This document shows, in pieces, positions 13,601 through 25,674 of a stretch of DNA of 64,000 nt; positions within the stretch are counted from its first letter, which is position 1; each line of letters starts with the position of its first letter. The DNA lies in contig NC_030855.1 of the NCBI RefSeq assembly GCF_000208745.1, positions 1,472,409-1,536,408 on the forward strand. Reading direction: 5' to 3'. The stretch is from Theobroma cacao (lineage: Eukaryota > Streptophyta > Magnoliopsida > Malvales > Malvaceae). The notes beneath the pieces are model-generated. The model did not search any database and had not been told where the DNA came from. It saw only the letters and a list, made by a program, of their open reading frames with translations. Position numbers and translations under genes: made by a program.

Positions 13601-16600
13601 TCAAAATGTGTTGTGGTTGTCCTTCTGCTATCAGTTTGCTTGTAGGCTTGTTTTTGTGCCTAAATTTTTTCTATCTTGTGACGAACTTAAATCTCATTCA
13701 GTCCGACATTAGGTTACCTGTTTTTATTTTGCCTAATTGACAGGTATAAGTGAAAGAGTGGCAGATATCAAGACTCGTGCTCATGCTATGAAGTGCCTCA
13801 CCACTTTTTCTGAGTCAGTAGGTCCCGGATTTGTTTTTGAAAGGGTAAGTGAAGTTCAAATAGCATGTTGTGATCATTAGTTCTATTTTGCTATCAGTTC
13901 AGTCGATTGAGCATTTACCGAAGCAGAGATTGAGATTATTCTCTTCTGTTACATTTGTTTTCTAGTTTTGTTTTGCTGTCACTTGAATAATGTATTAAAT
14001 AATTACTTTTGTAGCTTTATAAAATCATGAAAGAACATAAGAATCCCAAGGTTCTTAGTGAGGGTTTGTTGTGGATGGTCTCGGCTGTTGACGACTTTGG
14101 TGTATCACATCTGAAATTGAAGGTCTTTCACTCATCTGAACTATTTCTTTTTCTTGTCACTCATAATTTTTTATATAACTGTTAGCGTGGTTTATTTATA
14201 TGATATTAATTTCATTGCAGGATCTAATTGATCTCTGTAAAGATACTGGACTGCAGTCCAGTGCTGCAGCCACCCGAAATGCTACAATTAAGGTTTTGGG
14301 TGCTTTACATAAGTTTGTTGGTCCAGGTGATGACTGATGACCTGGAATTGTTCTGTATAGATTGTCTATCTGACTTTAGTTTGTAATTGAACATTCTATG
14401 AAATTTCCTTTTCTCACAGATATCAAGGGGTTTCTTACGGATGTCAAACCTGCATTACTTAGTGCCCTCGATGCTGAATATGAAAAAAATCCATTTGAGG
14501 TATGTACACTATAGTGTTAAGCCACTGATTGGTTAAGTTGATAGACCAACTAAATTCTGACGTAGTAATCTTGAATCATTGAATACCATAGTACCCTTAA
14601 AAAAATTATTAAAAATGAAATAAGTTCTGGACAGTAAAGCAATATCCTTTCTATTTCTCTTTCTCTCATTTTTCCCATACTTTTATCTGCTGTTATCCTG
14701 TTATCTCTTGGGTATTTTTTGATTACTAATTTGTAAAAAAATGTATGTATGGACACACATGTTGTGTGTGTCTCAAAATTCTACTACATACCAAGTTTAA
14801 GGATAAGTGACCCAGATACTGATTGTATTTTATGTATTGCTGTTCAGGGTACTTCTGCCATTCCAAAGAAAACTGTCAAGGCGTTGGAATCCACATCTTT
14901 GTCAGTTGGTGGACTTGATGGTCTGCCACGTGAAGATATTAGTGGAAAGATCACTCCTACCCTGTTAAAGAGCTTGGAAAGTCCTGATTGGAAGGTACTG
15001 CACTATTGCTATCAATATGTCTGATCATGTTGGCATTCTCTATTCTTGTGTTTGTAGTGCATGCTGATGCATGATCATTCCCTTAATTTGAATTTATGGT
15101 GTTTTACCATGTTGTTTATCCATTCTAGGTTCGTTTGGAGTCTATTGAAGCTGTCAATAAAATTTTGGAAGAAGCTAACAAGCGCATTCAACCTACTGGA
15201 ACTGGTATGATATGGCTTTGAGAACTTTTCTGGACTAATTGGGGACCATCTTTGTTGTTTATTCTGCTCCAGCATATTTTCTGTTCTGGTAAGCATTCTG
15301 ATCAGTGGGTTATTTGACTCCAGGAGAACTATTTGGTGCTCTTAGGGGGCGGCTATATGATAGCAACAAAAATTTGGTTATGGCCACCTTGACTACCATT
15401 GGTGGTGTTGCATCTGCATTGGGACCAGCCGTCGAGAAGGCAAGCAAGGTTTGTGGACACTATTTATTAGTTAAAAGATCTTGTTTATGTTTATTGTTTT
15501 GAAGAATGAATTCATGCATGAATTTGTTCGTTGCAGGGAATTCTATCTGATATTTTGAAATGCCTTGGTGACAATAAGAAGCATATGAGAGAGAGCACTT
15601 TGTCTACTTTAGATGCTTGGAATGCTGCTGTTCATTTTGATAAAATGGTAACTGTTTATCTAATTTTATTCTGGTAGTTTTCATTAGCTTTGTTGTTAGG
15701 TATCTAAAGTAATTTTTTTGTTTTAGGTTCCTTACATCACTTCAGCACTAATAGACACTAAGCTTGGGGCGGAAGGACGTAAAGATCTTTTTGATTGGTC
15801 ATCTAGGCAACTGTCTGGACTTAGTGAATTTTCTGATGGTGTGCATCTACTCAAATCAGCTGCCACTGCCATGATGGTAAGTTTTTGTTGAATAGATAAA
15901 TATTTCGTGTTTCCTCTTCCTATATTTGTTTCCGAGTCATTTTTAACATATCTGCATCGCTGAAATCCATCTTAGGATAAATCATCAGATGTTCGCAAAG
16001 CAGCGGAGGGATGCATTGGTGAAATTTTAAGAGTTAGTGGACAGGAAATAGTATGTCTACCTAAATTATGTTGCTGTTTGAATTTAATTTTTTTGTTGTA
16101 TTTGACTGTATGATTTTGTTATTCATTTGTGTTTAGAGTAATGCCTGAGCATCTTAGCTTTTGTGTATTGCATCTTATCAGATTGAAAAGAATCTTAAAG
16201 ATATACAAGGGCCAGCTTTAGCTCTTATCCTTGAGCGGATAAAACCTTATGGGTCTTTCCAAGGTGTGCTTTTGTTTGCTTCGCCTTGTTTTTTCCATCT
16301 CCCATTCCTCTCCCTCCCAAATCCCAATCTTTCTATATACTAATCTGTTTTTGTATCTCTCAGAATCACTTGAATCATCCAAAGGAGTTTCTACTGGACT
16401 AGCATCAAAAACCAACGCAAAGGTTGTAAAGTCTACTTCCAATGGTGTCACAAAGCATGGAAATAGAGCTGTAACTTCGGTAGGTTTTGATTGCTTGGGT
16501 TTGTTGCTCTTTCATTGGAAGGCTATTAATCATCTTGTTTTTATGTGGCTTTGAAGAGAGCCATCCCAACAAAGGCGTTGAGACCAGAAACCATGTTGTC

Positions 16601-19600
16601 TGTTCAAGACATAGCTGTCCAGTCCCAGGCTTTGTTGAACGTCAAGGATTCAAACAAGGTAAGGTTGGGTGATTTATTAATTTGATACTTGTTTGGAGCA
16701 TATGTATATAAGTATTCACACTTATTTGGTGCATAACCATCTGCATTCTTATGATGTTTTCTTTGGCCTTTATCACAGGAGGAAAGGGAGAGAATGGTGG
16801 TAAGAAGGTTTAAGTTTGAAGAGCCGCGGATTGAACAGATCCAAGATCTTGAGGTTTGTTTTTGTAGACCTTTGCTTATAATGATTTGCTTTCCCATTAA
16901 TTAGTATTGATTCGCAAGCGATGCATGGTATGCATCTCTATTGCAGAATGATATGATGAAGTATTTCAGAGAGGATCTACATAGGCGCTTATTGAGCACA
17001 GATTTCAAGAAGCAAGTTGATGGTCTTGAGATGTTACAAAAGGTTTTTCCATAATTACATTCTTGTTAAAAGCTATTTTTGGGGTTATGTGAATACTTTT
17101 CTTATCTCAATCTTCTCAAAATAATTGCAGGCACTCCCTTCCATTGGGAAGGAAATAATTGAAGTTCTGGACATACTTTTGAGGTGGTTCGTTTTGCAGT
17201 TTTGTAAATCTAACACAACATGCCTGTTGAAGGTAAATTTTGTTTTCTTTCTTTATTAATGCTTCATTTTCTTTATTTCTCCTGTAGAGTTGATAAATAA
17301 TGGGCAGTTTGTGATATAATGATGTTTTGGTTTGCATTTAATAGGTGTTGGAGTTTCTTCCAGAACTTTTTGAATCGTTGAAGGGTGAGGCATATGCTTT
17401 GACTGAGTCAGAAGCTGCCATATTTCTTCCATGCTTGATAGAGAAGGTCTTGTTCATGATCTTCAGTTACATGAATTTTTCTATCTGTGTAGATATCTGC
17501 ATTTCAAAGAATGTTGCTTGGTGGTGATTTAAATTCTTTTGAGAAGCATGTGGCACATTCGCGAAAGTGAGCCAAGCGTGTTTGTGAGCTTTTTGGACTC
17601 GAATCATGGAATACTCAAAACTAAACTGTTTCACTGTCAAGTTGAGCTGGCCAAGTTTGAGTATCGTAATACTTGGCTTGAGCAGCTTGCCAACCTACTT
17701 GAGCTTTTGACTGACTTATATTCCAATAGTATATTTTATATCTAATATGCAAATATATAAACAAAACATGAAGTCAATCTTCTTTGTGCTCTTATCTCCA
17801 TGATAATGGAGCCAAATCTAGTTCAGAGTGAGTAGCTAGATTTTTTCTCTGTGTTGACCTCAAGTTTTGAAAACTGAAGCTTGGGTGAGATCATACTGAG
17901 TTTCAAGCGTTCGATCAATCAAGCTCAAGAATTTTCTAGTTTTGGTTTGGTTAAATAAGACTCTCATATGGGACTGATATCTGCATGTTGGACAAATATA
18001 TTGATTTCTAAGTATGATTGCAGGTGGGACATAACATTGAGAAAGTTCGAGAGAAAATGCGGGAGCTGGCAAAACAAATAGTTCAAATGTATTCGGCCTC
18101 AAAAAGTTACCCTTATATTTTGGAGGGTCTTCGTTCTAAAAACAACCGTACTCGGATAGAGTGTGTCGATCTTGTTGGTTTCTTAATTGATCATCATGGA
18201 GCTGAGGTTAGAGAATTGGACTCTCTCTCTGGCTGATACATTCTTATAGTATAATTAACTCTTTTTGCCTCTTAACAACAGATAAGTGGTCAATTGAAAT
18301 CATTGCAAATTGTTGCAAGCTTGACAGCAGAACGAGATGGTGAAATTAGGAAAGCTGCCCTAAATACACTAGCTACTGGATATAAGATTCTTGGTATGCC
18401 ATGATTTAATGCAACTCCTATATTATCATAATGTTGTATTGCACAAAAACATGTTAATCTTAAGAGTTCTCTTTTGTAGTTATTTCTTGTGCTGCTTATT
18501 CAACTCATTTCAGTTTAGAATTCCTCCTATGCTTCTTGCTTCTGCTATGTGATTGTTGAAGTGCTTTTTCATCTGTGTAGGTGAGGACATATGGAGATAT
18601 GTAGGGAAGCTAACTGATGCTCAAAAAAGCATGCTAGATGATAGATTTAAGTGGAAGGTCAGTGCATATTTTGCTTTTATATGTTTCTGTTTCATCCTTT
18701 TCAAACGTAATATGATATGTCAGGTCCGAGAGATGGAAAAAAGGAGGGAAGGCCGGCCTGGTGAAGCAAGAGCTGCTCTAAGGCGTTCTGTAAGGGAAAA
18801 TGCGTGAGTATCTTTCTTCTATCCTTTTGATGTGAGGATTTACCTCACAGCTCCTTGATGCTTTTGTTCTTTTATTTTTATGATATGATGATTAAAATTA
18901 GAAGAGTAACATTAGGCTTTTTCTGTTCTCAAAGTTTACGTATAATGTCTACTAGTTTCTGCTCTATGAGTCTTGTGCTGTTGGTTAGGGTCAATCGTTT
19001 GTTTAATCCTCTTAAAAACATTATGATGGTCCGCAAAATACTTTTACATACTCTTATTTTGTTTTGTCTTGTGTAATGTGGTGCCATGTTCTACAATTTC
19101 TGGTATAGTTTCTGTAAAAGCAGATGGGTGTATTGTGGCTGTCAATATTAATTTGAACAGTCAACTTTAATTCTGAACCTGTTGAATTATCTTTGTAAGA
19201 ACTGAGGAGAAATTATTTGGTAAGCTTTCCTATAAGTTAGCTGTATGCTCAAATTAGTCTGTGTGCGACACGTTATTGAAAATGGTCATGTCAATTTAAT
19301 GTCGGACTACAGCTTAATGGCAAAAACTGTCAGATTAGTAAAAGGTATCTTTCCCCCATTTCATTTTACGTGACAATTCTTTTAGTGCCTATAGCTGACA
19401 TGGTAAATACTAGATAGGCCCTCCTAATATTTTCTTAGTTGCTGAATGTTCTAAAGATCTTGTAGCTTACTTCAATTGTTCAACTTTTAATCCTTGTATC
19501 CTTTTGTTTGCCAGGCCTGACGTAGCAGAGCAGAGTGGTGAAGTTTCACAATCTGTTTCTGGGTCAATATTTGCAAGGTTTTATTGATTTTTAGCACCTT

Positions 19601-22600
19601 TTTGTGTCATCTTTATGATCATGGATTTTGGTTTCACTATGATGGATTTACTAATGTTGATCTCCTCACTTGCATTGTTTTGAATGTCTTTATAAACTCA
19701 GGAAAAACTATGGGCAGCCTGACCTTAACATGGAGAGACATTTAATGCCTCGTGTGCTTGGTGGTGTCACTGGCCCCACAAACTGGAATGAAGCTTTGGA
19801 TATCATATCTTTTGGTTCCCCTGAGCAGGTTCCTAACTTTGTCTAATGTTAATCTTTTTTCTCTTTCTTAATATGATGTCTACCCTATTTGTAAGAAGGG
19901 TCAAAGTTGTCTATCCAGAAGATGTAGAGAAAGTCTTGATTTGAAAATTATGTGTGCTAACATTAGTTTTTTAGAATGGAATTCACAATGTTGCATTGAT
20001 TTGTTGAGTTTGTGAATAATTCCTTTCCATATTAAATTTTCATTGCTCGAGATGTTCCATCAAAATGAAGAAAAATCTAGGTTTGAAATGGTTGGCATAT
20101 AATTAAGGAATGTGTTTAATGGGAATGAATTAACGAATAATTAGTGTCTCTGATGGCTATTTCATAGAGCCTGGATCTTCTTTTATGTTTATTAGTATTA
20201 AGCATTGGTTTTCATATTTCTGATTCTAATTAGTAGGATGCCTTTGACATAACCTTAGTCTTAGAATCAGATGAAGTCTCTTGAGTAGGTTGGTACACTT
20301 TTCTTGTTTGAGTTATGAAAGATTACTTTTAATATATTATCTGTGGTATGTCAATGTAATCAGGTTGGTTATGGAGATACTGATCTCATTTTAAATTCCT
20401 GCCTTTAACTATACACCATCTTTCATGTGCTTATTGTACCTCTGCCAGATCTGTTTTTCAAAATCAACATTTACGTTCTTCTATCATGTTATTTTGAAAC
20501 ACACTTGACATGGTTTTTCATTATTTTGAGTGGTTTGAAGTCAATTTTGTGTTCCAAATGTTGAATGAGAGCCATGTTCTGAGCTTCAGATACATTTTTG
20601 CAGTCTGTTGAAGGAATGAAAGTTGTCTGCCATGAGTTAACACAGGCCACCAATGACCCAGAAGGCAGTTTGATGGATGAACTAGTAAAGGATGCAGATA
20701 GACTCGTTTCATGCTTGGCAAATAAGGCAATCCAACTTTGTAGTTTCATTGTGATATGATTATTAATTTTCCTCAACCATTCAGTTCCTTATGTATAGGA
20801 TTAAATGGGTTACTTTTGTTAGTAACACTTTTTTCCTCCTTCGTTAATTCCTTTCCTTTGTCTCTCTTAATGTAATAGGTAGCCAAAACATTTGACTTCA
20901 GTTTGACCGGAGCATCGTCAAGATCTTGCAAATATGTCCTAAACACGCTTATGCAGGTAAATTTACAATCTAAAGTACTAGTAACTTTTCTTTTTTAGCC
21001 TTTTAATAGAATCTGATTGTGGTTGGGGGATCTTATCTTATCTTTCTTTCTTTTTTTTTCTACCTTCATAAAAGAAGTTCTTTCTATTGCTCTGTTCTAA
21101 GCAGTAAGTTAAATTAATTTATCTTCTTGTTTTGGTGAAGAAACTTGGTGTTACTGGATGTTTTGTTGCAAAATACTGATTCTTTTGAGCTTTTTGCAGA
21201 CATTTCAAAATAAGAGACTTGCACATGCAGTCAAGGAAAGCACACTTGACAATCTTATCACAGAACTGCTACTATGGCTTTTGGATGAAAGAGTTCCCCA
21301 TATGGATGATGGCAGCCAACTTCTGAAAGCTTTGAATGTCTTGATGCTTAAAATTCTGGTTGAACTGCTTTAAAGTGCTTATGTTTTTACCTCAAATTTA
21401 TGTAGCTTCCTCCTTATGTTCTAACTGATGGTTGTACATGCAGGATAATGCTGATCGAACCTCATCCTTTGTTGTCCTGATTAATCTCTTGCGTCCTCTA
21501 GATCCCTCAAGATGGCCTTCACCTGCATCAAATGAAACTTTTGCTGCAAGAAATCAGAAGTTCTCTGATCTGGTTGTCAAATGTCTTATTAAACTCACAA
21601 AGGTAATATTCATTCTCGTTGCTTCTAGGAACATTCATAGTCTGAAAGAATTCATGAATAGAGTGCCAATGCTTCAAGCTGCCACTGAGTCATTATCCAC
21701 AAAAGCGACATAATTTCCCCTTGAGTTCTTGTTTTTGTTGACAAATTAATTTGTTCAAGAATATCTCTTCATGTAGCCATATGCGTATCGACAATTAAAT
21801 GGTCGGGGTTTTCCTTCTTTCTGTCTTTTTTGTTTTTTGGATCAATCTGATGTCCTAGAAAATTTTGAACAAGATTTCTTGCCACAATCACTACTAGCAT
21901 TCACCAACTTAGTAATCCATCAAACAAGAGTTTTGTCATATCAATTATGCAACACATATACTTGTGAGGAGACCATTTGCATTGTGTGTGATGTTAAACT
22001 AGAAGGTCATCTACGTATTCATTTTCTGATGTTAAACCTGGACGGATTGCTAAAACTTTTTACTTAGTAATTGATGACGAAATATGAGAACTTGGTCATG
22101 AAGACAAAGGGAAAATTTATATATACTCATCAGTATCGAGAGACTGAATGAAATCATCAGAGTACAGTCACTTAAACTGATAAGAAAAATTCCTTCTAAT
22201 TGTTGCTTATGCTGGAGAATATTCTATCATTTTCTGCTATAGGCATTCATGTATTCATCTATACATGTGTGAATTTGGTTGTTCTCTAGTTTAATTTCAT
22301 GATATCATCAATTGCATTCTCTGGGATTCAGGTTCTTCAAAGCACTATCTATGATGTTGATCTTGACCGCATCCTTCAAAGCATCCATGTGTACTTGCAA
22401 GAATTGGGGATGGAAGAAATCCGGAGAAGGCACGTCTTAAACTCAATATTTTTCTTTTTTGTTTCCTCTGTGTTGAATGTTGTTAATTTTTATCTTGGTC
22501 TTGAATTGATAAATTTATTTCTGTTCTCTGATGTTTCTGCCTTCATGATTCTGATTTAAGAGCTGGAGCTGATGATAAACCATTGCGAATGGTAAAAACT

Positions 22601-24034
22601 GTTCTACACGAACTTGTCAAGCTTCGTGGGGCTGCAATAAAGGGTCACCTATCTTTGGTGCCCATAGACATGAAGCCTCAGCCAATTATTCTTGCCTATA
22701 TTGATCTCAATCTTGAGGTAGTAGTAAATTTAATAAATGAACTATTCCAACTTTCTTAAGTTTGTGTATGACAACACCTTTTTTAAACTACCCCATATTT
22801 TTAATTTAACAGACTTTGGCTGCGGCAAGAATGTTGACATCAACTAGCCCTGGTCAAACTCATTGGGGTGATTCTGGAGCCAACAATCCAGCACCTGCGA
22901 CAAATTCTGCAGATGCCCAGTTGAAAGTATTGTTATTATTTTCAATACTTGATATTTGTCTATTACTAAAGTTGTGATTGTCCTTGATGTTTATTAAAAT
23001 TGATTATTCCTTCTTTAAATCTAATTTCTCCCTTTGAATTCAACAATTGTCTTCTTACAGCAAGAACTTGCGGCAATATTCAAGAAAATTGGTGACAAGC
23101 AAACATGCACTATTGGTCTCTATGAGCTTTATCGCATCACTCAGCTATACCCCAAGGTAATTAATGTAGTTTCTATTGTTCATCTTGAATGTAGCTAAGA
23201 TTACTGTGGAGACTTATTTTTTTTTTATATTTGTATTAGGTTGATATATTTGCTCAGCTCCAAAATGCCAGTGAGGCATTCCGCACTTATATTAGAGATG
23301 GCTTAGCTCAGGTTTGTATTGTTACCCTTGCAGAGTAAAATTTACTAGTCAGATGTTATGCTTGCTTATGCGTTTTACTTACATTGCAGATGGAGAAGAA
23401 TGCTGCAGCAGGAAGGACTCCTTCAAGTTTGCCAATGTCAACCCCTCCCCCTGCTTCTCTTACTGCTTCATCGCCTGAATTTGCCCCTCTTTCCCCAGTA
23501 CATACAAACTCTGCAAATGATTCTAAATCATTAAATACAAAATCTGACCCAACGAATTTCACTTTGCCACCATCATATACTGAAGATAACAGGGCTGGTA
23601 ATGCCATAAATACAAGAGTTCTTGGCTCGGAAAATGCATTGGCAGACCAAAGAAATGAGAGAGTTATGAGTGGGGGTAATTTGCTGTTGCCTTTCCTTTT
23701 GATTATTGCTTGTTCATATACTTTAAAAGAAGGATTTACCAGGGAAGCTATTGTTGGAACTGCAGTAACCAGTGGCACATTGGATGCAATCAGAGAAAGG
23801 ATGAAGAGTATGCAACTAGCAGCAGCTGCTGGGAACATAGATTACGGAACCCGGCCTTTGATGTCCGTGAATGACAGCTTAAATCTCGGACTCTCTACTC
23901 AGACTCGTCCACTAGATCATCCCGCTATCGAGAATCCGGCACAAGGCGGCATACTTCCCATGGACGAGAAGGCATTGTCCGGGCTTCAAGCGCGGATGGA
24001 AAGACTAAAAAGCGGAGCACTCGAACCTCTTTAA
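1651..24034 (+). CDS. MOR1/GEM1 microtubule-associated protein (XMAP215/Dis1 TOG family)
   Basis: A microtubule polymerase that organises cortical, spindle and phragmoplast arrays. My model has 54 exons and encodes 2,025 aa, close to the roughly 1,980 aa of Arabidopsis MOR1, with every exon phase closing. The N-terminus MSSEEEKLLKEAKKLPWEDR, the segment SGFWDGVKATKWSERKEAVA after exon 8, and the C-terminal ALSGLQARMERLKSG are family hallmarks. Five TOG (HEAT-repeat) domains occupy roughly residues 1-230, 290-510, 590-820, 850-1090 and 1220-1460. A Ser/Gly/Lys-rich linker near 510-600 is spread over exons 14-17. The start is the first ATG of the leader, and I see no upstream ATG from about 1480. 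Oddities are a 3.6-kb intron 3, three GC-AG introns and a 90-nt in-frame intron near the 3' end. Exon coordinates are in the next three entries. I am very sure of identity; a few splice choices could shift by a codon. Confidence 0.96.
2281..5854 (+). other. MOR1 intron 3 (3.6 kb), contains a LINE relic
   Basis: By far the longest intron of the gene. It starts GTATGT after the codons for VFL and ends ATAG before GATTCAATG. Apart from the LINE zinc-knuckle relic noted separately, I see AT-rich non-coding sequence; the short open frames across it do not resemble any family. Confidence 0.75.
3366..3560 (+). mobile_element. Degenerate LINE fragment (reverse-transcriptase zinc-binding domain)
   Basis: Conceptual translation from about 3369 reads RCYECLSEDSDHLLLHC. 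This matches the Cys-x2-Cys, acidic stretch, His-x3-His-Cys pattern of the zf-RVT domain found at the C-terminus of plant non-LTR retrotransposon polyproteins. A hydrophobic stretch with a Trp follows, also typical. The frame is soon interrupted by a stop, so this is a dead remnant. The rest of the element was not recognised and the borders are approximate. Confidence 0.5.
7769..8030 (+). repeat. Imperfect direct repeat in MOR1 intron 9
   Basis: Two diverged copies of roughly 110-150 bp start at the shared TCTGCATGAAT near 7769 and 7920. Each continues with ACCATTTTC.CTAC, a T-rich run and a TATCTTTTT/ATCACATTC-like end. It looks like an old local duplication of intronic DNA; borders were set by eye. 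Confidence 0.5.
10561..10814 (+). repeat. Tandem duplication in MOR1 intron 15
   Basis: Copy 1 lies at about 10561-10670 and copy 2 at about 10693-10814. Both share, in the same order, a TCTA.AAA.AATGCC.GAAA start, an AACACCTTA block, ATAAGTTGA and AAATACTACAAAAGG.TGAAGATAC. Copy 2 carries small insertions. No coding potential was seen. Confidence 0.75.
11476..13230 (+). other. MOR1 intron 18 (1.75 kb)
   Basis: AT-rich intronic DNA with a TATATC/TATATA-rich low-complexity patch near 11617-11690. I see no coding signal or recognisable mobile element. Confidence 0.6.
13231..17446 (+). other. MOR1 exon map, exons 19-37
   Basis: Exons in order: 13231-13343, 13461-13548, 13744-13844, 14015-14122, 14221-14326, 14420-14499, 14848-14994, 15129-15204, 15324-15448, 15537-15647, 15727-15876, 15976-16050, 16182-16263, 16364-16479, 16557-16658, 16779-16853, 16947-17042, 17131-17232, 17345-17446. 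These encode TOG3, TOG4 and the first part of TOG5. Exon 32 is a Ser/Thr/Lys-rich linker. All introns in this block are GT-AG. Confidence 0.88.
18024..24034 (+). other. MOR1 exon map, exons 38-54
   Basis: Exons in order: 18024-18206, 18282-18393, 18581-18657, 18724-18803, 19515-19577, 19702-19828, 20604-20726, 20879-20956, 21200-21358, 21444-21602, 22332-22429, 22561-22717, 22813-22926, 23061-23156, 23240-23311, 23390-23675, 23766-24034. Introns 44 and 48 begin GC. Intron 53 (23676-23765) is 90 nt, stop-free and in frame. Exon 53 encodes a Pro/Ser-rich tail, and exon 54 encodes the conserved GTLDAIRERMKSMQ helix region and the end of the protein. Confidence 0.88.
23676..23765 (+). other. Exitron-like 90-nt intron in MOR1
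   Basis: The intron starts GTAATT and ends TGCAG. Its length is divisible by three and it has no stop in the reading frame. Splicing gives MSGVTSGTLDAIRERM, matching relatives. Retention would insert 30 residues, beginning with the hydrophobic NLLLPFLLIIACSY, into the C-terminal tail. Confidence 0.75.
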
Positions 24035-25450
24035 AAACAAGGTGAGATGTACACAAACTCTCTCCTTTTTGTGCATTTTCCTACAACCTGTCATCAAAAG
24101 CCCTTGTTGTAAATGAAAAAGGGGAAAAGAAAATATACAGTGCAACAAACCTTAGAAATGCACATGTACAGTGTTTCCTGCGGCATCTGTATATTTTGTA
24201 TTGTTCAGCCCTGTTGCCTTCTAGAATATAATTTAGTTGTAGATGCACCAATTTTATTTTATTTTTAATTCACTTTAATTTTAGAAGGTGCTATTTTGGG
24301 GTTTTTCGTGAACTCTGTATCTGACTGTAATATCAGGCACAGGCATATTTGATAGAGTAAAATTTTGTTGCTGAGAGAGTTGGATGGGGTGGAACCATTG
24401 GGTTAAGAATGTTGATAACTATTTAATGAAATACTTTGATTTTCCCTTAAAATTTCAATTAAGTCCCAATGTGTACTGCTAGCTGAATTCCCGTTCGATT
24501 TAGTTTTTATTTTTCTTTGTACTCGAGCTTTGCTCAAAAAATAGTAAATTTTAACCTAAATTATCTTCATTGATCGAATTTTAGATTTCTTTTAATTCAA
24601 ATTTTGTTTGGAAAAATAATAAAAATCCGGGTCATGAATTTAACATAATTATGTTAAAATATCAATAATTGTTGTGAAAATTAGGACATTTAAATTAAAT
24701 CTCAAATTCAAAACTTAAATATGATATTTCATTTGTCTAAAGTATTTACTAAAAACTCAAGTAGGTCACATTTTACTTGAATAGACTATTAAAACAATTC
24801 AAATCAGGTATCGAAAAATTCAACTCGTTATTCGAATAGTTTTTGAATGAAACTTCAATAATTTCATAATACATTGTAAAGCATCAAGCGTTAAATTATT
24901 AAATTATTTTATCATGTGCCCAAATTCAGAGATGCAAAGTGAGAACATCCCCAAGGGAAAATTTGTTTTTAAAGTTTTGCCCAATCGCTAAAGAATGGGG
25001 GGAATGGGTCCAGACTCCAGGAACCAGAAGCAGGGAGGGCCAAGCATTTTTTTGCCTTGAAAAAATTTCCCATTCCACGAGAGACCCCATGTCTGCCCAT
25101 TGGCTCAAACCCCCATTTTCTTCCCTCCCATTGGATCAGTAAAGAACACTCTCCATCAGAGCGCGTGAACCTCCCTTTTTCTTTTTTCTTTTTTTTTGTT
25201 TTTTACTTTCATAATCTCGATTCCCTCTCTATTATTTATTTACAGTTTTCCTTTTTTTTAAAAAAAAAAAAAAAATAAACAAAAATAAAAAAGATTTGGC
25301 TGTCCTGTCGTCTGGCTCCCTTCAATTTCAAAGCTTTATAACAAATCAAAGGGGCAATTCTTTCTCCCTTTACCTCTCTGTTCCTTTTTCTTTTGAGTAT
25401 TCTTAGTATTTTCCTCTGCTCCTTCTCCTCCTCTTCCTCCTCCCCCTCCA
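24035..25450. other. MOR1 3' UTR and intergenic region to the MKK gene
   Basis: About 200-300 bp of probable MOR1 3' UTR, with a TATATTTTGTATTG region near 24188, is followed by AT-rich DNA to about 24920. A GC-richer block at 24920-25170 and T/A homopolymer runs near 25180-25290 lie in the likely MKK promoter. A C/T-rich tract at 25380-25460 resembles the Y-patch of plant core promoters. No gene was seen. Confidence 0.5.
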
Positions 25451-25653
25451 AGAACCTTCCTTGCTGCTTCTCCCCTGAAGAATAAAGAGCAAAACAGACT
25501 CTTTCTCCCATTGACTTCCTTCTTCCCTTCCTCTCCCGAGAATCTGTATCCGAGAATAAGGAAGGAAGGAAGGAAAGAAGAAAGAAAGGAAACCCAGAAT
25601 CAAGAATCGAGGATTGAAGCAAGAGAAATAGAAAGGGGAAAGAGAGAAGTTGG

Positions 25654-25674
25654 ATGAGAAGAAGGGAGATATGA
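25654..25674 (+). promoter_or_regulatory. Short uORF overlapping the MKK start codon
   Basis: ATG at 25654 opens a six-codon frame (MRRREI) that ends in TGA at 25672-25674. The stop overlaps the main ATG at 25671 as ATGA. It is the only upstream ATG I see in roughly 250 bp of leader. Its context is weak (T at -3), while the main ATG has G at -3, so both leaky scanning and stop-start reinitiation are possible. Confidence 0.65.

Noticed and set aside
23356..23838. 160-codon open frame on the minus strand
   Set aside because: It is the antisense shadow of MOR1 exon 53 and shows no family features.
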